The translations under genes and the position numbers were made by a program. Below the pieces are notes generated by a model, which saw nothing but the letters and a program-made list of their open reading frames with translations, was not told where the DNA came from and did no database searches. From Adenanthera pavonina (Eukaryota; Streptophyta; Magnoliopsida; Fabales; Fabaceae): a stretch of 64,000 nt of DNA. Shown piece by piece: positions 1-11,281 of this stretch. How positions within the stretch are numbered: the stretch's first letter is position 1; each line of letters begins with the position of its first letter. The DNA lies in contig JAIVEN010000004.1 in NCBI GenBank assembly GCA_026686845.1, forward strand, positions 11,626,827 to 11,690,826. The letters run 5' to 3'.

Positions 1-950
1 TTTTATAAAATAAAAAGTGAAGTGAGAAAATTAGTGATCAACCTCTTGAAAAGTTTTGTTCCAAAAAAAATAAATAAATAAAATATATTTTGGTACAAAT
101 TACTTCTCAAAAAGTATGATAAATTGAAACAAGTAAAGGCAAAGTGCAAGCTAAATTGAATGGAAGAGGTAAATAACAATTAATATTAGCACAAAACACA
201 GAAAAATTAGAAGATTTTTCCATTTTAAAACGCCTTGATTATGATAGGAAAGTTATATTTTCTCCAGGATCAAATCAAATGCTGAAGAAGAAAATAACGA
301 AAAGAACATTGAGAAAACTAGAATAGAACACCTAAGCAACTGAAAATATAAAAAGAAAACATTATTGGATTTTACCTTTTATAGAGACTTTAATGTTCTT
401 CGACAGATAAATCTCCTCTTTTTTTTTCTCTCTCTCTCTAATTTTGCTTTGGAATTGAAATAAGACAGAATGAGAGGAATTCTGAAAGTGTGAAGGAGAC
501 CACAGAAATTATGAACTGTGAAGCAAAAGCAGAGACTTGAGGAGTGGATCATGAATTGGTGGGTGAACTGATCGACTTTAGTCTCTGACGTGGCCTCACT
601 TGTCGGTGTTAGAATTATGGGAGAATAATTAGATTTTTCAAGTATATGAAAATTGAAAATATATATAATAAAAATAAAAAATTATTTTGTATCAATATTT
701 ATCACAAATGTCTGTATTTTCCGTGGCTTATCAACGACATTAATTTTTAAAGAATAACAAATGTATTTTTTAATATCATAAGAGAAATATAAAAATCTGT
801 AATTTCTATAAATTAAAAAAAAATTCTTTAAGCCAAAAGATGCTTTATATGTATTTTTCTAGTAATATAGGTATTTTTATTTTTTTTAATGAAAATTAAT
901 AAGTAATAAGAACCCTAGGGATAATAAATAGTGACTTTTCTTAGTAGAAG
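1..950. repeat. AT-rich host intergenic DNA, repeat copy D1
   Basis: No gene is visible. About 360-880 is recognisably related to 11780-12800 (D2) and 40430-41210 (D3): a CT-rich block beside a GAAATAAGA tract, a GAAGCAAAAGC...ATGA block, then a TCTCATATGTATTTCT-like block, in the same order in all three. Read on the minus strand this looks like a gene leader followed by a candidate splice donor (AAAAG|GTAAAA near 370-380), but no coding exon is seen. The downstream part lies outside the window. Confidence 0.5.
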
Positions 951-1296
951 AATGATAATCCAATTTTATCCGATAAAACGGCCTCTCCTGGGCACTCTGG
1001 ACGGATCACCTTAGGATTATCAATCTCTGTCCTAATATAGTCACCATGTATGAACCCTAGAATAATATTACAAAGAAGTTACTGGAATTTGGATCTGTTT
1101 CCGTTCCTTTCTGATACTCAAGATCCTCCTTAGAGGCGAGAGTAGAGCATACTCGAGAACTAAGATATACAGGTTGGAGATATAGCTATTTTAGAATTCT
1201 AGAGAGAGATGAGAGAATTTAGAACTCAAGCATTGTATATCACAAAGGGAGTTTCTGAATGAGTTTCAGCTTATCCCAAGATTACAAACTGCGTCC

Positions 1297-1404
1297 CTTA
1301 TATAGAGTGAGGGACTACAAACTGACAAAATAACTTCTTCATTATTGACTCATGACTCATTACTCACTAACTTACTTTTAGTACACTTACGGACTCATGA
1401 CTCA
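1297..1404 (-). promoter_or_regulatory. E1-A pararetroviral promoter
   Basis: A TATATAAG box (minus strand, 1297-1304) lies downstream of three perfect TGAGTCA motifs (1346-1352, 1353-1359, 1398-1404) and one TGAGTCC. TGAGTCA is the GCN4-type plant bZIP site. The position between the end of the polyprotein ORF and the leader is where caulimovirids keep the pregenomic RNA promoter. It would transcribe to the left, out of the element into flanking DNA. Confidence 0.6.
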
Positions 1405-1612
1405 TCACTTACTGACTTTTAGTACCATTATGGCCGACAAACTTTTACATGCTTTTGATAAAGTAAAGTAGCTGAATCACCATATATATTTAACATGTGA
1501 CTGTCGCCATAACAAACAAAATACAACAGCTGTTCAAGGCGACAAACTATGACGTGACTGCACACCAAATTGTAGGCCTTCAGTAACCTAATCTTCTTTC
1601 TTGTGAAGTATC

Positions 1613-4552
1613 CTATTCACTGTCGTCTTCTTCTGTATCCATGTCACTTTCAGCACGGTATTTTCCTTGTCTGATTAGCATCTCTTGTTGTGCTTTGATT
1701 ATTTCCAATTCTTCTTCAATAGTTTTCTTTGAAGGTTGTGACGACTGTGGATATTGAGTCCCTTCTGGAGTTGTTCCAAGAAACTGTTGAAGAAACTGGG
1801 GATCTACTTCATATGGATCCTGGGAATCCATAAAGGCTGATGAATCCTGAGAAGTATAGGGGTCTCTGCTGGTGGAGGCTTCTCCTTGATCTTCTGCTGG
1901 TGTCAAACTGAGTTGTGGCCACTCAAAGGAAATGACTTGTCCGACTGTCATTACTTCATCTGGATCATAAAATTCTCCTGGCATTGGTCCAAGAGAAGTA
2001 CAAACTTGATCTCCTTTATTACCTGCAAAATTATTTAAATTCAACAAAAAGTCACGTAATTCATTGATAACTTGTTTCTGGCGTAAAGGCCAGTGTAGGG
2101 CAGTACCCCAAAGGTGAGACTGGACAGGGGTGTAAATAAGGCCTTGGTGATCTGTTTGGTAGGGTTTATGAATAATGAAAAAGGAATAGGCTTTGGTCTT
2201 TGAAGAGGGAATATTCCAGAGATTATTCTCATTGATGGTATTGTACAGTTTTCCTCTCCATATTGCAAGTGGTGCAAACCAGGATAGAAAAATGGATAAA
2301 TTGGATCTCTCATTTTTCTTGTCCGTAAGGTAATGGTAAGTCTGTTTGGGAGGAAGTGCAAGAGCACATGCAAACAAAGTTGACATTGACCATATGTACC
2401 ACATAAACTCTGAAGTTATTGGCCCTTTGATGAAGGGAATAACCAAATATGGTAACTGAGGATCAAAGTACTCTGGCTTAGGGGTAATACCAGTGTCATT
2501 CAGGAAGAGATGGAAATAGAAGAACAAAGTCTTTCTGGCTAGGCTGTTGATTTGAGCTATGGTAGTAGGATGGTGAGATGGAGGGAATACTAGGTCATAA
2601 CTCAAATGAGTTGACGGAGGAGGGTGTTTAGGCATTTCTGAGATTGTCAGTATGAACAAAGGGTTTTCCCTGAGATGGTGTATTTGCTGATTTTTTAGAG
2701 GGGGTCTTGAGAGTAGATCAGCCAAGAGATTATGTTTCCCTTGAATATGTTTCACCGTGAATTTATAACGGGAAAACCAATCCTTCCACCTGAGCAATTG
2801 CTTTTCTGGGAGAATCTTCTTTTTCTGATTCATAATAGCTGGAAATGATGTATTGTCTATTTCCACTGTAAAAGGTGTAAAGCTGAGATAAAACCCAAGT
2901 TTTTTAATGCCACGTTTCACCGCTAAGATCTCCTCAAAGATGGTGTGATAGTGTTTTTCTGCCTGTTTGAATTCTCCACTGGCGTGAGCACAATAATGTC
3001 TCTTGTCTCCATCTTGTTCAATTAGTACTGCTCCCCAATGGTTTTCACTGGCATTAGTCTGCAAAATTAATTCACCTTTGTCAGGGATTTTCAATGGTGG
3101 AGGATTTTGAGCAATCTGTTTCAACTTCTTTACTGCTTCAGTTTGCTGATCTGTCCAAGGAGGTGCATTCTTTTTCAACATTTTGGACAGCTGGCTGGTG
3201 TATTTGCTGACGTGTGGAATGAAGTCTCGAATGTAATTGACTACTCCGAGAAAGCTTTGTATCTGTTTATTTGTCAGCTTATCAGGAAAATCCAATAGCT
3301 TTGTAGCTATATGTGGGCTAGGCTGGTATTGTCCTGTTGAGAAAGTCATACCCACGAATTCTATTTGGGTCAAGCCCATTTGGCTTTTTGATGCTGAAAG
3401 CATTATCCCATGCTTCTGGACTATATTGTAAAATTGATCCAGTAGGGTTTTATGGGCCTCAACAGTTTCTGAGTATAAGAGGATGTCATCTAAGTAAATG
3501 AGGGCTGAGTGTATAATGAGCTCAAATATTTTTATCATAGCTTTCTGAAAAAGTGATGGGGCCAGTTTAAGCCCAAATGGCATAACCGTCCATTGATATT
3601 GAGCATTGGGTATACAGAAAGCTGTCTTATACCTGTCTTCTGGATGGACTCCCAATTGCCAGTAGCCTGCTTTGAGGTCAAACTTAGAAAAGATTTGGGC
3701 CTTCTTTAAATGAACAGTTTGGGTGTTGATTTTTGGCAATGGAAATTTATCATCTTGGAGGAAATAGTTCAATGGAGTATAATCCACTACGAACCTTTTC
3801 TTCTTCCTTTTCTTTTCTGCATCTTTTTCAACGTAAAAAGCATAACAAGCCCATTGTGAAGTTGTGGGCTTAATCAAGCCTTGTGCCAGCAATTCTGCAC
3901 ATTCTGTTCTTGCTAGCTTTAAGTCTTCTGGAGACATGCCTGGATGAGATGCTTTGATAGGATTAATATCCTCATTTCTCTTGAATGGAAGTTTCACAAA
4001 AAATTCTTCATTCTTCCATAATGGATGAGGATGCTTGAAGCTTTGATGATTTTCTGGACATAAAGGAATTAACTTATCCCTAATAGGGATATAATCCGAA
4101 GGAACTTGTAGAAGCTCAAATAAGTTGTTCATGGGCTCCCATGGCACAAACTGATTTTTGTAACGAACTCCTTTTGGAAGTATCTGCAACTTCTTTGCCT
4201 TATGATACACGTCCATTCCTATCAGTAAATCCTTTGTTAGTAAATTGCTGCCCAGAATTCTTGTCCATACCACACAGTTAGGAAAAAAACTGAACTCCAA
4301 TCTTCTTTCTGGAAATAAGATTAATGGAGAAATATTTTCCGTCCGCTGAGGAGAAATATTCCTCATGTGGCATCCATTCTTCTTCTGGTAAAATGCTAGG
4401 ATTCATAACACTTCTGCATGATCCTGTGTCCATGAATCCAATAACTGAGATTGGCCTGGCATACTTTTCTGTTAAAACCTGCACTTTGAGATTCGGAGAA
4501 GGGATCTCTTTGGTAATGGACTTTACTAAATTAATATTGCAAATTTGATGAT
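1613..4552 (-). pseudogene. E1-A Pol: protease, RT, RNase H, C-terminal domain
   Basis: This is the C-terminal part of a caulimovirid polyprotein, which would mature the virion proteins and copy pregenomic RNA into DNA. The protease is at the 5' side with DTGS as active-site motif; the RT palm motif YLDDILLYS is at 3470-3496; RNase H follows to about 2700; then come about 350 residues of the conserved C-terminal domain ending in an acidic tail. One frameshift separates protease from RT: a T tract has 7 T (4282-4288) where E1-B has 6. Downstream of it the frame is open for about 890 codons with no stop, unusual for an old insertion. The methionine at 4366 is out of frame with the protease and not a real start. 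Confidence 0.85.
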
Positions 4553-5368
4553 CCATATGAGGATCAACCACAAGCATCAACGGTAGAAGAAGCGGAGCCT
4601 ATGGTTCAAGAAAATACTGAGTCAGTTCACAGTGAACATCCAAGTGTTCATAAGCCTTCCAATGGTCCATATTTTACATTTGATGATCTTCCCCATCATC
4701 GATGGAGAGAAAAACTTCATCAATTTGGCACGTGGTTAGATGTACAGATGAATGACCCTGAAGCCCATAGACAAGAAGTGCTGACTAACTTCTTATCTAG
4801 ATTAACTGGAAACCTAAGAGAATGGTTTACCAGTCTCAGTGAATACCAAAGACTTCAAATGGCTCAACATGATATACCCACATTCTTGGGTATTCTGCAT
4901 AAGGAATTCATTGGGGATTTCGGAATCATTGATAGAAGAGCTCGACAAGAGTACTTTGAGATGAAGTGTTGCTCATTGGAGAGACATGATCTACAAAGGC
5001 ATTACAAAAGAATGGCAGAGAAATATTACATGCTAGGAGGAGCCAATGATGTCAACTTAAGACATGTGTTCATAGCATCTTTGTCAGAAGAATTGTTACC
5101 GGAGATACAAAAATCCATCAACGCCTTACAAAGGGACATGATGCAAATATCCCTAGGAGAAATTTATCAGATGGCACTTGGAGCATTAGACAGGCTCTGT
5201 GAACAACAGAAATTTGTCAAGAATGTGCTTAAGGAGAAAACCCATCTTTACAAAGTTTGCAAGCGGCCAGATTTGAAGATTAAATGCAAAGACAAAGAAG
5301 CTTGTTCATGCTCACCAAAGAAAAAGTCCCACTTCTTTCAGTATCCAAAGAAGAAGAAGTTCTACTAA
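4553..5368 (+). pseudogene. E1-B coat protein (5' truncated)
   Basis: This is the capsid domain of the caulimovirid polyprotein. The frame is open from the junction at 4553, so the ATG at 4601 is internal and not a real start. A helix-rich core of about 220 residues is followed by a Lys-rich tail. The same domain occurs in E2p at 32500-33240 with the same order of motifs (YFTFDDL, HHRWREKL, NLREWFTSLSEY, FLGILHKEFIGDF, RHVFIASL). A TAA at 5366-5368 separates it from the zinc knuckle that continues in the same frame. Assignment rests on position before the CCHC knuckle and protease, and on resemblance to petuvirus-type capsid regions. Confidence 0.75.
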
Positions 5369-8300
5369 AAAAGAAGGAGAAAACCTTTTAGGTTTTTCAA
5401 AAAGAGAACATCTTCAACCAGCAAATTCTCTAACAGGTGTTATCTTTGTGGTCAAAAAGAGCATTATGCAAAACAATGTCCCAATAAGACCAAGAAAGGA
5501 ATGAAATTGTTGACAAAACTTCAAGAGATGTATCTCTTATCTCCTGAAGAAGATTTTGAAGAAACCTATGAAGAACAGAAGAAGAAAGACGAACAGACAG
5601 TTATCGTTATTCCTCAATCAGAGGAAGAGTCCAGTTCTGAGGAAGAAGAAGAAAATTATTATTGCAATCATCAAATTTGCAATATTAATTTAGTAAAGTC
5701 CATTACCAAAGAGATCCCTTCTCCGAATCTCAAAGTGCAGGTTTTAACAGAAAAGTATGCCAGGCCAATCTCAGTTATTGGATTCATGGACACAGGATCA
5801 TGCATAAGTGTTATGAATCCTAGCATTTTACCAGAAGAAGAATGGATGCCACATGAGGAATATTTCTCCTCAGCGGACGGAAAATATTTCTCCATTAATC
5901 TTATTTCCAGAAAGAAGATTGGAGTTCAGTTTTTTCCTAATTGTGTGGTATGGACAAGAATTCTGGGCAGCAATTTACCAACAAAGGATTTACTGATAGG
6001 AATGGACGTGTATCATAAGGCAAAGAAGTTGCAGATACTTCCAAAAGGAGTTCGTTACAAAAATCAGTTTGTGCCATGGGAGCCCATGAACAATTTATTT
6101 GAGCTTCTACAAGTTCCTTCAGATTATATCCCTATTAGGGATAAGTTAATTCCTTTATGTCCAGAAAATCATCAAAGCTTCAAGCATCCTCATCCATTAT
6201 GGAAGAATGAAGAATTTTTTGTGAAACTTCCGTTCAAGAGAAATGAGGATATTAATCCTATCAAAGCATCTCATCCAGGCATGTCTCCAGAAGACTTAAA
6301 GCTAGCAAGAACAGAATGTGCAGAATTGCTGGCACAAGGCTTGATTGAGCCCACAACTTCACAATGGGCTTGTTATGCTTTTTACGTTGAAAAAGATGCA
6401 GAAAAGAAAAGGAAGAAGAAAAGGTTCGTAGTGGATTATACTCCATTGAACTATTTCCTCCAAGATGATAAATTTCCATTGCCAAAAATCAACACCCAAA
6501 CTGTTCATTTAAAGAAGGCCCAAATCTTTTCTAAGTTTGACCTCAAAGCAGGCTATTGGCAATTGGGAGTCCATCCAGAAGACAGGTATAAAACAGCTTT
6601 CTATATACCCAATGCTCAATATCAATGGACAGTTATGCCATTTGGGCTTAAACCGGCCCCATCACTTTTTCAGAAAGCTATGATAAAAATATTTGAGCCC
6701 ATTATACACTCAGCCCTCATTTACTTAGATGACATCCTCTTATACTCAGAAACTGTTGAGGCCCATAAAACCCTACTGAATCAATTTTACAATATAGTCC
6801 AGAAGCATGGGATAATGCTTTCAGCATCAAAAAGCCAAATGGGCTTGGCCCAAATAGAATTCGTGGGTATGACTTTCTCAGCAGGACAATACCAACCTAG
6901 CCCACATATAGCTATAAAGCTATTGGATTTTCCTGATACGCTGACAAATAAACAGATACAAAGCTTTCTCGGAGTAGTCAATTACATTCGAGACTTCATT
7001 CCACACGTCAGCAAATACACCAGCCAGCTGTCCAAAATGTTGAAAAAGAATGCACCTCCTTGGACAGATCAGCAAACTGAAGCAGTAAAGAAGTTGAAAC
7101 AGATTGCTCAAAATCCTCCACCATTGAAAATCCCTGACAAAGGTGAATTAATTTTGCAGACTGATGCCAGAGAAAACCATTGGGGAGCAGTACTGATTGA
7201 ACAAGATGGAGACAAGAGACATTATTGTGCTCACGCCAGTGGAGAATTCAAATAGGCAGAAAAACACTATCACACCATCTATAAGGAGATCTTAGCGGTG
7301 AAACGTGGCATTGAAAAGCTTGGGTTTTATCTCAGCTTTACACCTTTTACAGTGGAAATGGACAATACATCATTTCCAGCTATTATGAACTAGAAAAAGA
7401 AGATTCTCCCAGAAAAGCAATTGCTCAGGTGGAAGGATTGGTTTTCCCGTTATAAATTCACGGTGAAACATATTCAAGGGAAACATAATCTCTTAGCTGA
7501 TCTACTCTCAAGACCCCCTCCAAAAAATCAGCAAATACACCATCTCAGGCAAAACCCTTTGTTCATACTAACAATCTCAGAAATGCCTAAACACCCTCCT
7601 CCGTCAACTCATTTAAGTTATGACCTAGTATTCCCTCCATCTCACCATCCTACTACCATAGCTCAAATCAACAGCCTAGCCAGAAAGACTTTGTTCTTCT
7701 ATTTCCATCTCTTCCTGAATGACACTGGTATTACCCCTAAGCCAGAGTACTTTGATCCTCAGTTACCATATTTGGTTATTCCCTTCATCAAAGGGCCAAT
7801 AACTTCAGAGTTTATGTGGTACATATGGTCAATGTCAACTTTGTTTGCATGTGCTCTTGCACTTCCTCCCAAACAGACTTACCATTACCTTACGGACAAG
7901 AAAAATGAGAGATCCAATTTATCCATTTTTCTATCCTGGTTTGCACCACTTGCAATATGGAGAGGAAAACTATACAATACCATCAATGAGAATAATCTCT
8001 GGAATATTCCCTCTTCAAAGACCAAAGCCTATTCCTTTTTCATTGTTTATAAACCCTACCAAACAGATCACCAAGGCCTTATTTACACCCCTGTCCAGTC
8101 TCACCTTTGGGGCACTGCCCTACACTGGCCTTTACGCCAGAAACAAGTTATCAATGAATTACGTGACTTTTTGTTGGATTTAAATAATTTTGGAGGTGAT
8201 AAAGGAGATCAAGTTTGTACTTCTCTTGGACCAATGCCAGGAGAATTTTATGATCCAGATGAAGTAATGACAGTCGGACAAGCCATTTCCTTTGAGTGGC

Positions 8301-8605
8301 CACAACTTAGTTTGACACCAGCAGAAGATCAAGGAGAAGCCTCCACCAGCAGAGACCCCTATACTCCTCAGGATTCATCAGCCTTTATGGATTCCCAGGA
8401 TCCATATGAAGTAGATCCCCAGTTTCTTCAACAGTTTCTTGGAACAACTCCAGAAGGGACTCAATATCCACAGTCGTCACAACTGTCAAAGAAAACTATT
8501 GAAGAAGAATTGGAAATAATCAAAGCACAACAAGAGATGCTAATCAGACAAGGAAAATACTGTGCTGAAAGTGACATGGATACAGAAGAAGACGACAGTG
8601 AATAG
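5369..8605 (+). pseudogene. E1-B Pol: zinc knuckle, protease, RT, RNase H, C-terminal domain
   Basis: Domains in order: basic stretch and CCHC zinc knuckle (C-X2-C-X4-H-X4-C, 5438-5479); acidic linker; aspartic protease with DTGS at 5789-5800; RT with YLDDILLYS at 6722-6748; RNase H to about 7500; C-terminal domain of about 350 residues to the stop at 8605. All are in one frame, shared with the coat protein. Two internal stops, TAG at 7253-7255 and TAG at 7391-7393, both fall where E1-A has CAG (Gln), so both are single C-to-T changes. No frameshift was seen. Confidence 0.85.
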
Positions 8606-8813
8606 GATACTTCACAAGAAAGAAGATTAGGTTACTGAAGGACTACAGTTTGGTGTGCAGTCATGTCATAGTTTGTCGCCTTGAACAGCTGTTGTATTTT
8701 GTTTGTTATGCTGACAGTCACATGTTAAATATATATGGTGACTCAGCTACTTTACTTTATCAAAAGCATGTAAAAGTTTGTCGGCCATAATGGTACTAAA
8801 AGTCAGTAAGTGA

Positions 8814-8922
8814 TGAGTCATGAGTCCGTGAGTGTACTAAAAGTAAGTTAGTGAGTAATGAGTCATGAGTCAATAATGAAAAAGTTATTTTGTCAGTTTG
8901 TAGTCCCTCACTCTATATAAGG
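8814..8922 (+). promoter_or_regulatory. E1-B pararetroviral promoter
   Basis: TATATAAG at 8915-8922 is preceded by TGAGTCA at 8814-8820, 8859-8865 and 8866-8872 plus TGAGTCC at 8821-8827. This mirrors E1-A exactly and faces right, out of the element. Inferred function: start of pregenomic RNA about 30 nt downstream; bZIP-type enhancer upstream. Confidence 0.6.
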
Positions 8923-10937
8923 GACGCAGTTTGTAATCTTGGGATAAGTTGAAACTCATTCAGAAACTCCCTTTGTGATATACAATGCTTGAGTTCTAAA
9001 TTCTCTCATCTCTCTCTAGAATTTTAAAATAGCTATATCTCCAACCTGTCTATCTTAGTTCTCGAGTATGCTCTACTCTCGCCTCTAAGGAGGATCTTGA
9101 GTATTAGAAAGGAACGGAAACAGATCCAAATTCCAGTAACTTTTTTGTAATATTATTCTAGGGTTCATACATGGTGACTATATTAGAACAGAGATTGATA
9201 ATTCGTATTTAATTTTTTATTTGAGAAGAAAAAAATTGCAATTCACTTTTCCATGTCTACCCCCTCCCCCTCCTTTTTCCGTATGTAGTAAAAGATCAGA
9301 AAAAAGACAAAATAGTGAAATTTGTCTTTTTCTTTTTTGTTTGAATGCATTCTTTTCCAAAAGAATGGAAAAATGACATAAAGAGTAAACAATTTTTTTT
9401 ATATAATCTTATATATATATGTATAGTACTGAGAGATAAATAAGTCGAATATCAATTTAAAAAAAAAAGAAGCAAGTGATCCATAACAAATAATATAAAT
9501 TAAGAAAAAGGTTGAGTTTATATCATTGGACTATAATTTTTTCTTAAAAAAACCTCTCAAGGACTGAAGGATCTCATAAATTAAGGATAAAAAGACAAAA
9601 ACACCTCTCCATATCACAATTACTAATTATAAAATACTGTCTCTCTTCCTTTCTTGAACAGTTGAACCTCAATTTTTTCTCCTGCTCTTATGAGTTGTTG
9701 GTTTGCACAATTTGTGGTGAAAGAAAAGATCTAACTCAAAGGATGAGAAGATCCACTAAAGTTCAAAGAAAATGGATTTGATGATTTCAAATATAATTCA
9801 ACCTTAATTATTCTGTTTTAGAGTAAACTATTTTCAAGATTGAATCAATTAATTAACGAAAGTCATTGATGAGAAACTTGGAATCTTAATTAGTTACAAG
9901 AATTTCACTCTAAAAGGAAATAAGTCTTCACATAATTCGAACTATCGTAATTAAGAAAAAGTGACTTCACATAGTCTTCAACAACTCAATTATTAATTAA
10001 AATTTAAACAAAATATACGGAAAACATTAACACTAAAACAACAAATAAATAGTATACCCCGATAAACATAATTAAAATGTACTCTTACCTCTTTGTTTAT
10101 CAAAAAAAGAAAAAAGAATGTACTCTTGCCTCTCTCTCTCTTTTCTTTTTTTCTTTATGGACGGACGAAGATAATAATGAAAATGATAGTGGAAGAAATT
10201 GTTTTATGGAAACTCAAGTGCACAAACATCAAACAAGAAACAAGCCCTATAAAAAGGAAAAGAGATGGAATAAATTTTTGATTTTCTGACTAAAAAATAA
10301 AAATTTAATTTTAAACTTATAAGATAATTAATAATGTTCAACTTGAGTACTTCGATAATCATAGAAATCAGCAACAAAAAATTAAATGATTCTAAAAATA
10401 TTATAATTATTTTTAAAGGTTAAATTTATTCACAAAAGTTTAAAAATATTAAGTTTGAAGAAAAATATTCCAAAATTATTTATAATTATATATATATATA
10501 TTAAAATCCAATAATAATGCTTTAAAATCTAATAATAATTCAATCTTTGAAAATAATTATGAATTGTAAAAAATTTTAATCGGAATATTTTGTAAAAAAA
10601 AATATTGAAGAGACCATATCGACTGAAACTGGTGAAGAGTAGAATAGCGGAAGAATCTTGAGAAATCTAGGAGTGCTGTACATTGGAGGTAAGGACGTCG
10701 CATAATTTTTGAAAAGTAGCTTTCTAGGGCGTCTATTTCGCAAAGGGTAAGGTCCTGTTTGGCAAAATTTTTGTGTCCATTTAGTTTACTTTTTTATATA
10801 AAGACTTTTAGAACAATCACAGTTTATAAAAATAAAATTTAAATAAAAATAGAGAAATTTGCCATAAATTTATTTAGATAAAAAATAAAAAAATAATATA
10901 TAGAAACTATGATTTGGACTCTTTAAACATAATTTTG

Positions 10938-11281
10938 ATTCCGAAAACAGAAAAATAAAAAAACTTATTTAATAAATTTATTTTTTTAAAAATTTTTCTA
11001 GAAAATAGAAAAATAAAAAAACAGAAAATTCAGAACATCTTTAGGATGTTTTGTAATTTTTTATTTGGAAAACACAAGAAAAGATAAAAAAAATACTTAC
11101 CTCATTAATGATAAAGTTATAAATTTTAAATAACTCATCTATTATTTACTAGTTTTAATTGTAAGAATAATTATTTAAACAAATTTTTTTATTTTCTTAT
11201 TTTCAAAATTTATTATCGAAAACAATTTTATAAAATTATATTGAGAATAATAAAATAAAAAACACTGTCAAACATATCCTA
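10938..11281. repeat. Dispersed AT-rich repeat, copy 1 (possible hAT-type MITE part)
   Basis: It matches 13540-13885 through several shared blocks (GAAAATAGAAAAATAAAA, TCATTAATG, AATAACTCATCTA, CTGTCAAACATA). With upstream sequence from 10751 the ends AGGTCCTGTTTGGCA and TGTCAAACATATCCT are imperfect inverted repeats, as in small non-autonomous elements. No clear target duplication was found. Confidence 0.35.

Larger units (their letters stand above)
951..4552 (-). mobile_element. Endogenous caulimovirid copy E1-A (truncated)
   Basis: This is the minus-strand half of a head-to-head pair. It keeps the aspartic protease, reverse transcriptase, RNase H, C-terminal domain, promoter and leader, and lacks movement and coat protein. 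The 5' break at 4552 is abrupt: the next base belongs to E1-B in the opposite orientation. The outer end runs about 65 bp further than the matching end of E1-B, with bases that also match the 3' end of E2p (around 36960-37030), so the true end is near 950. No LTR and no integrase are present, which fits Caulimoviridae rather than a Ty3 element. Confidence 0.85.
1016..9202. repeat. 3.5-kb inverted repeat formed by E1-A and E1-B
   Basis: The left arm 1016-4552 (3537 nt) and right arm 5667-9202 (3536 nt) match base for base over long runs. Translated, about 10 of some 500 pol residues differ. The spacer (4553-5666) holds coat protein sequence found only in E1-B. Read-through transcription would give a long hairpin. 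Confidence 0.9.
4553..9202 (+). mobile_element. Endogenous caulimovirid copy E1-B (truncated)
   Basis: This is the plus-strand half of the head-to-head pair. It begins inside the coat protein (open in frame from 4553) and runs through zinc knuckle, protease, RT, RNase H, C-terminal domain, promoter and leader, ending at about 9202 where identity with E1-A stops. Movement protein and primer site are missing. Three stop codons interrupt an otherwise single frame. Confidence 0.85.

Noticed and set aside
4324..4548. 74-aa ORF on plus over E1-A protease
   Set aside because: Exact antisense shadow of the protease frame; the same shadow appears at 5671-5895 on the other arm.
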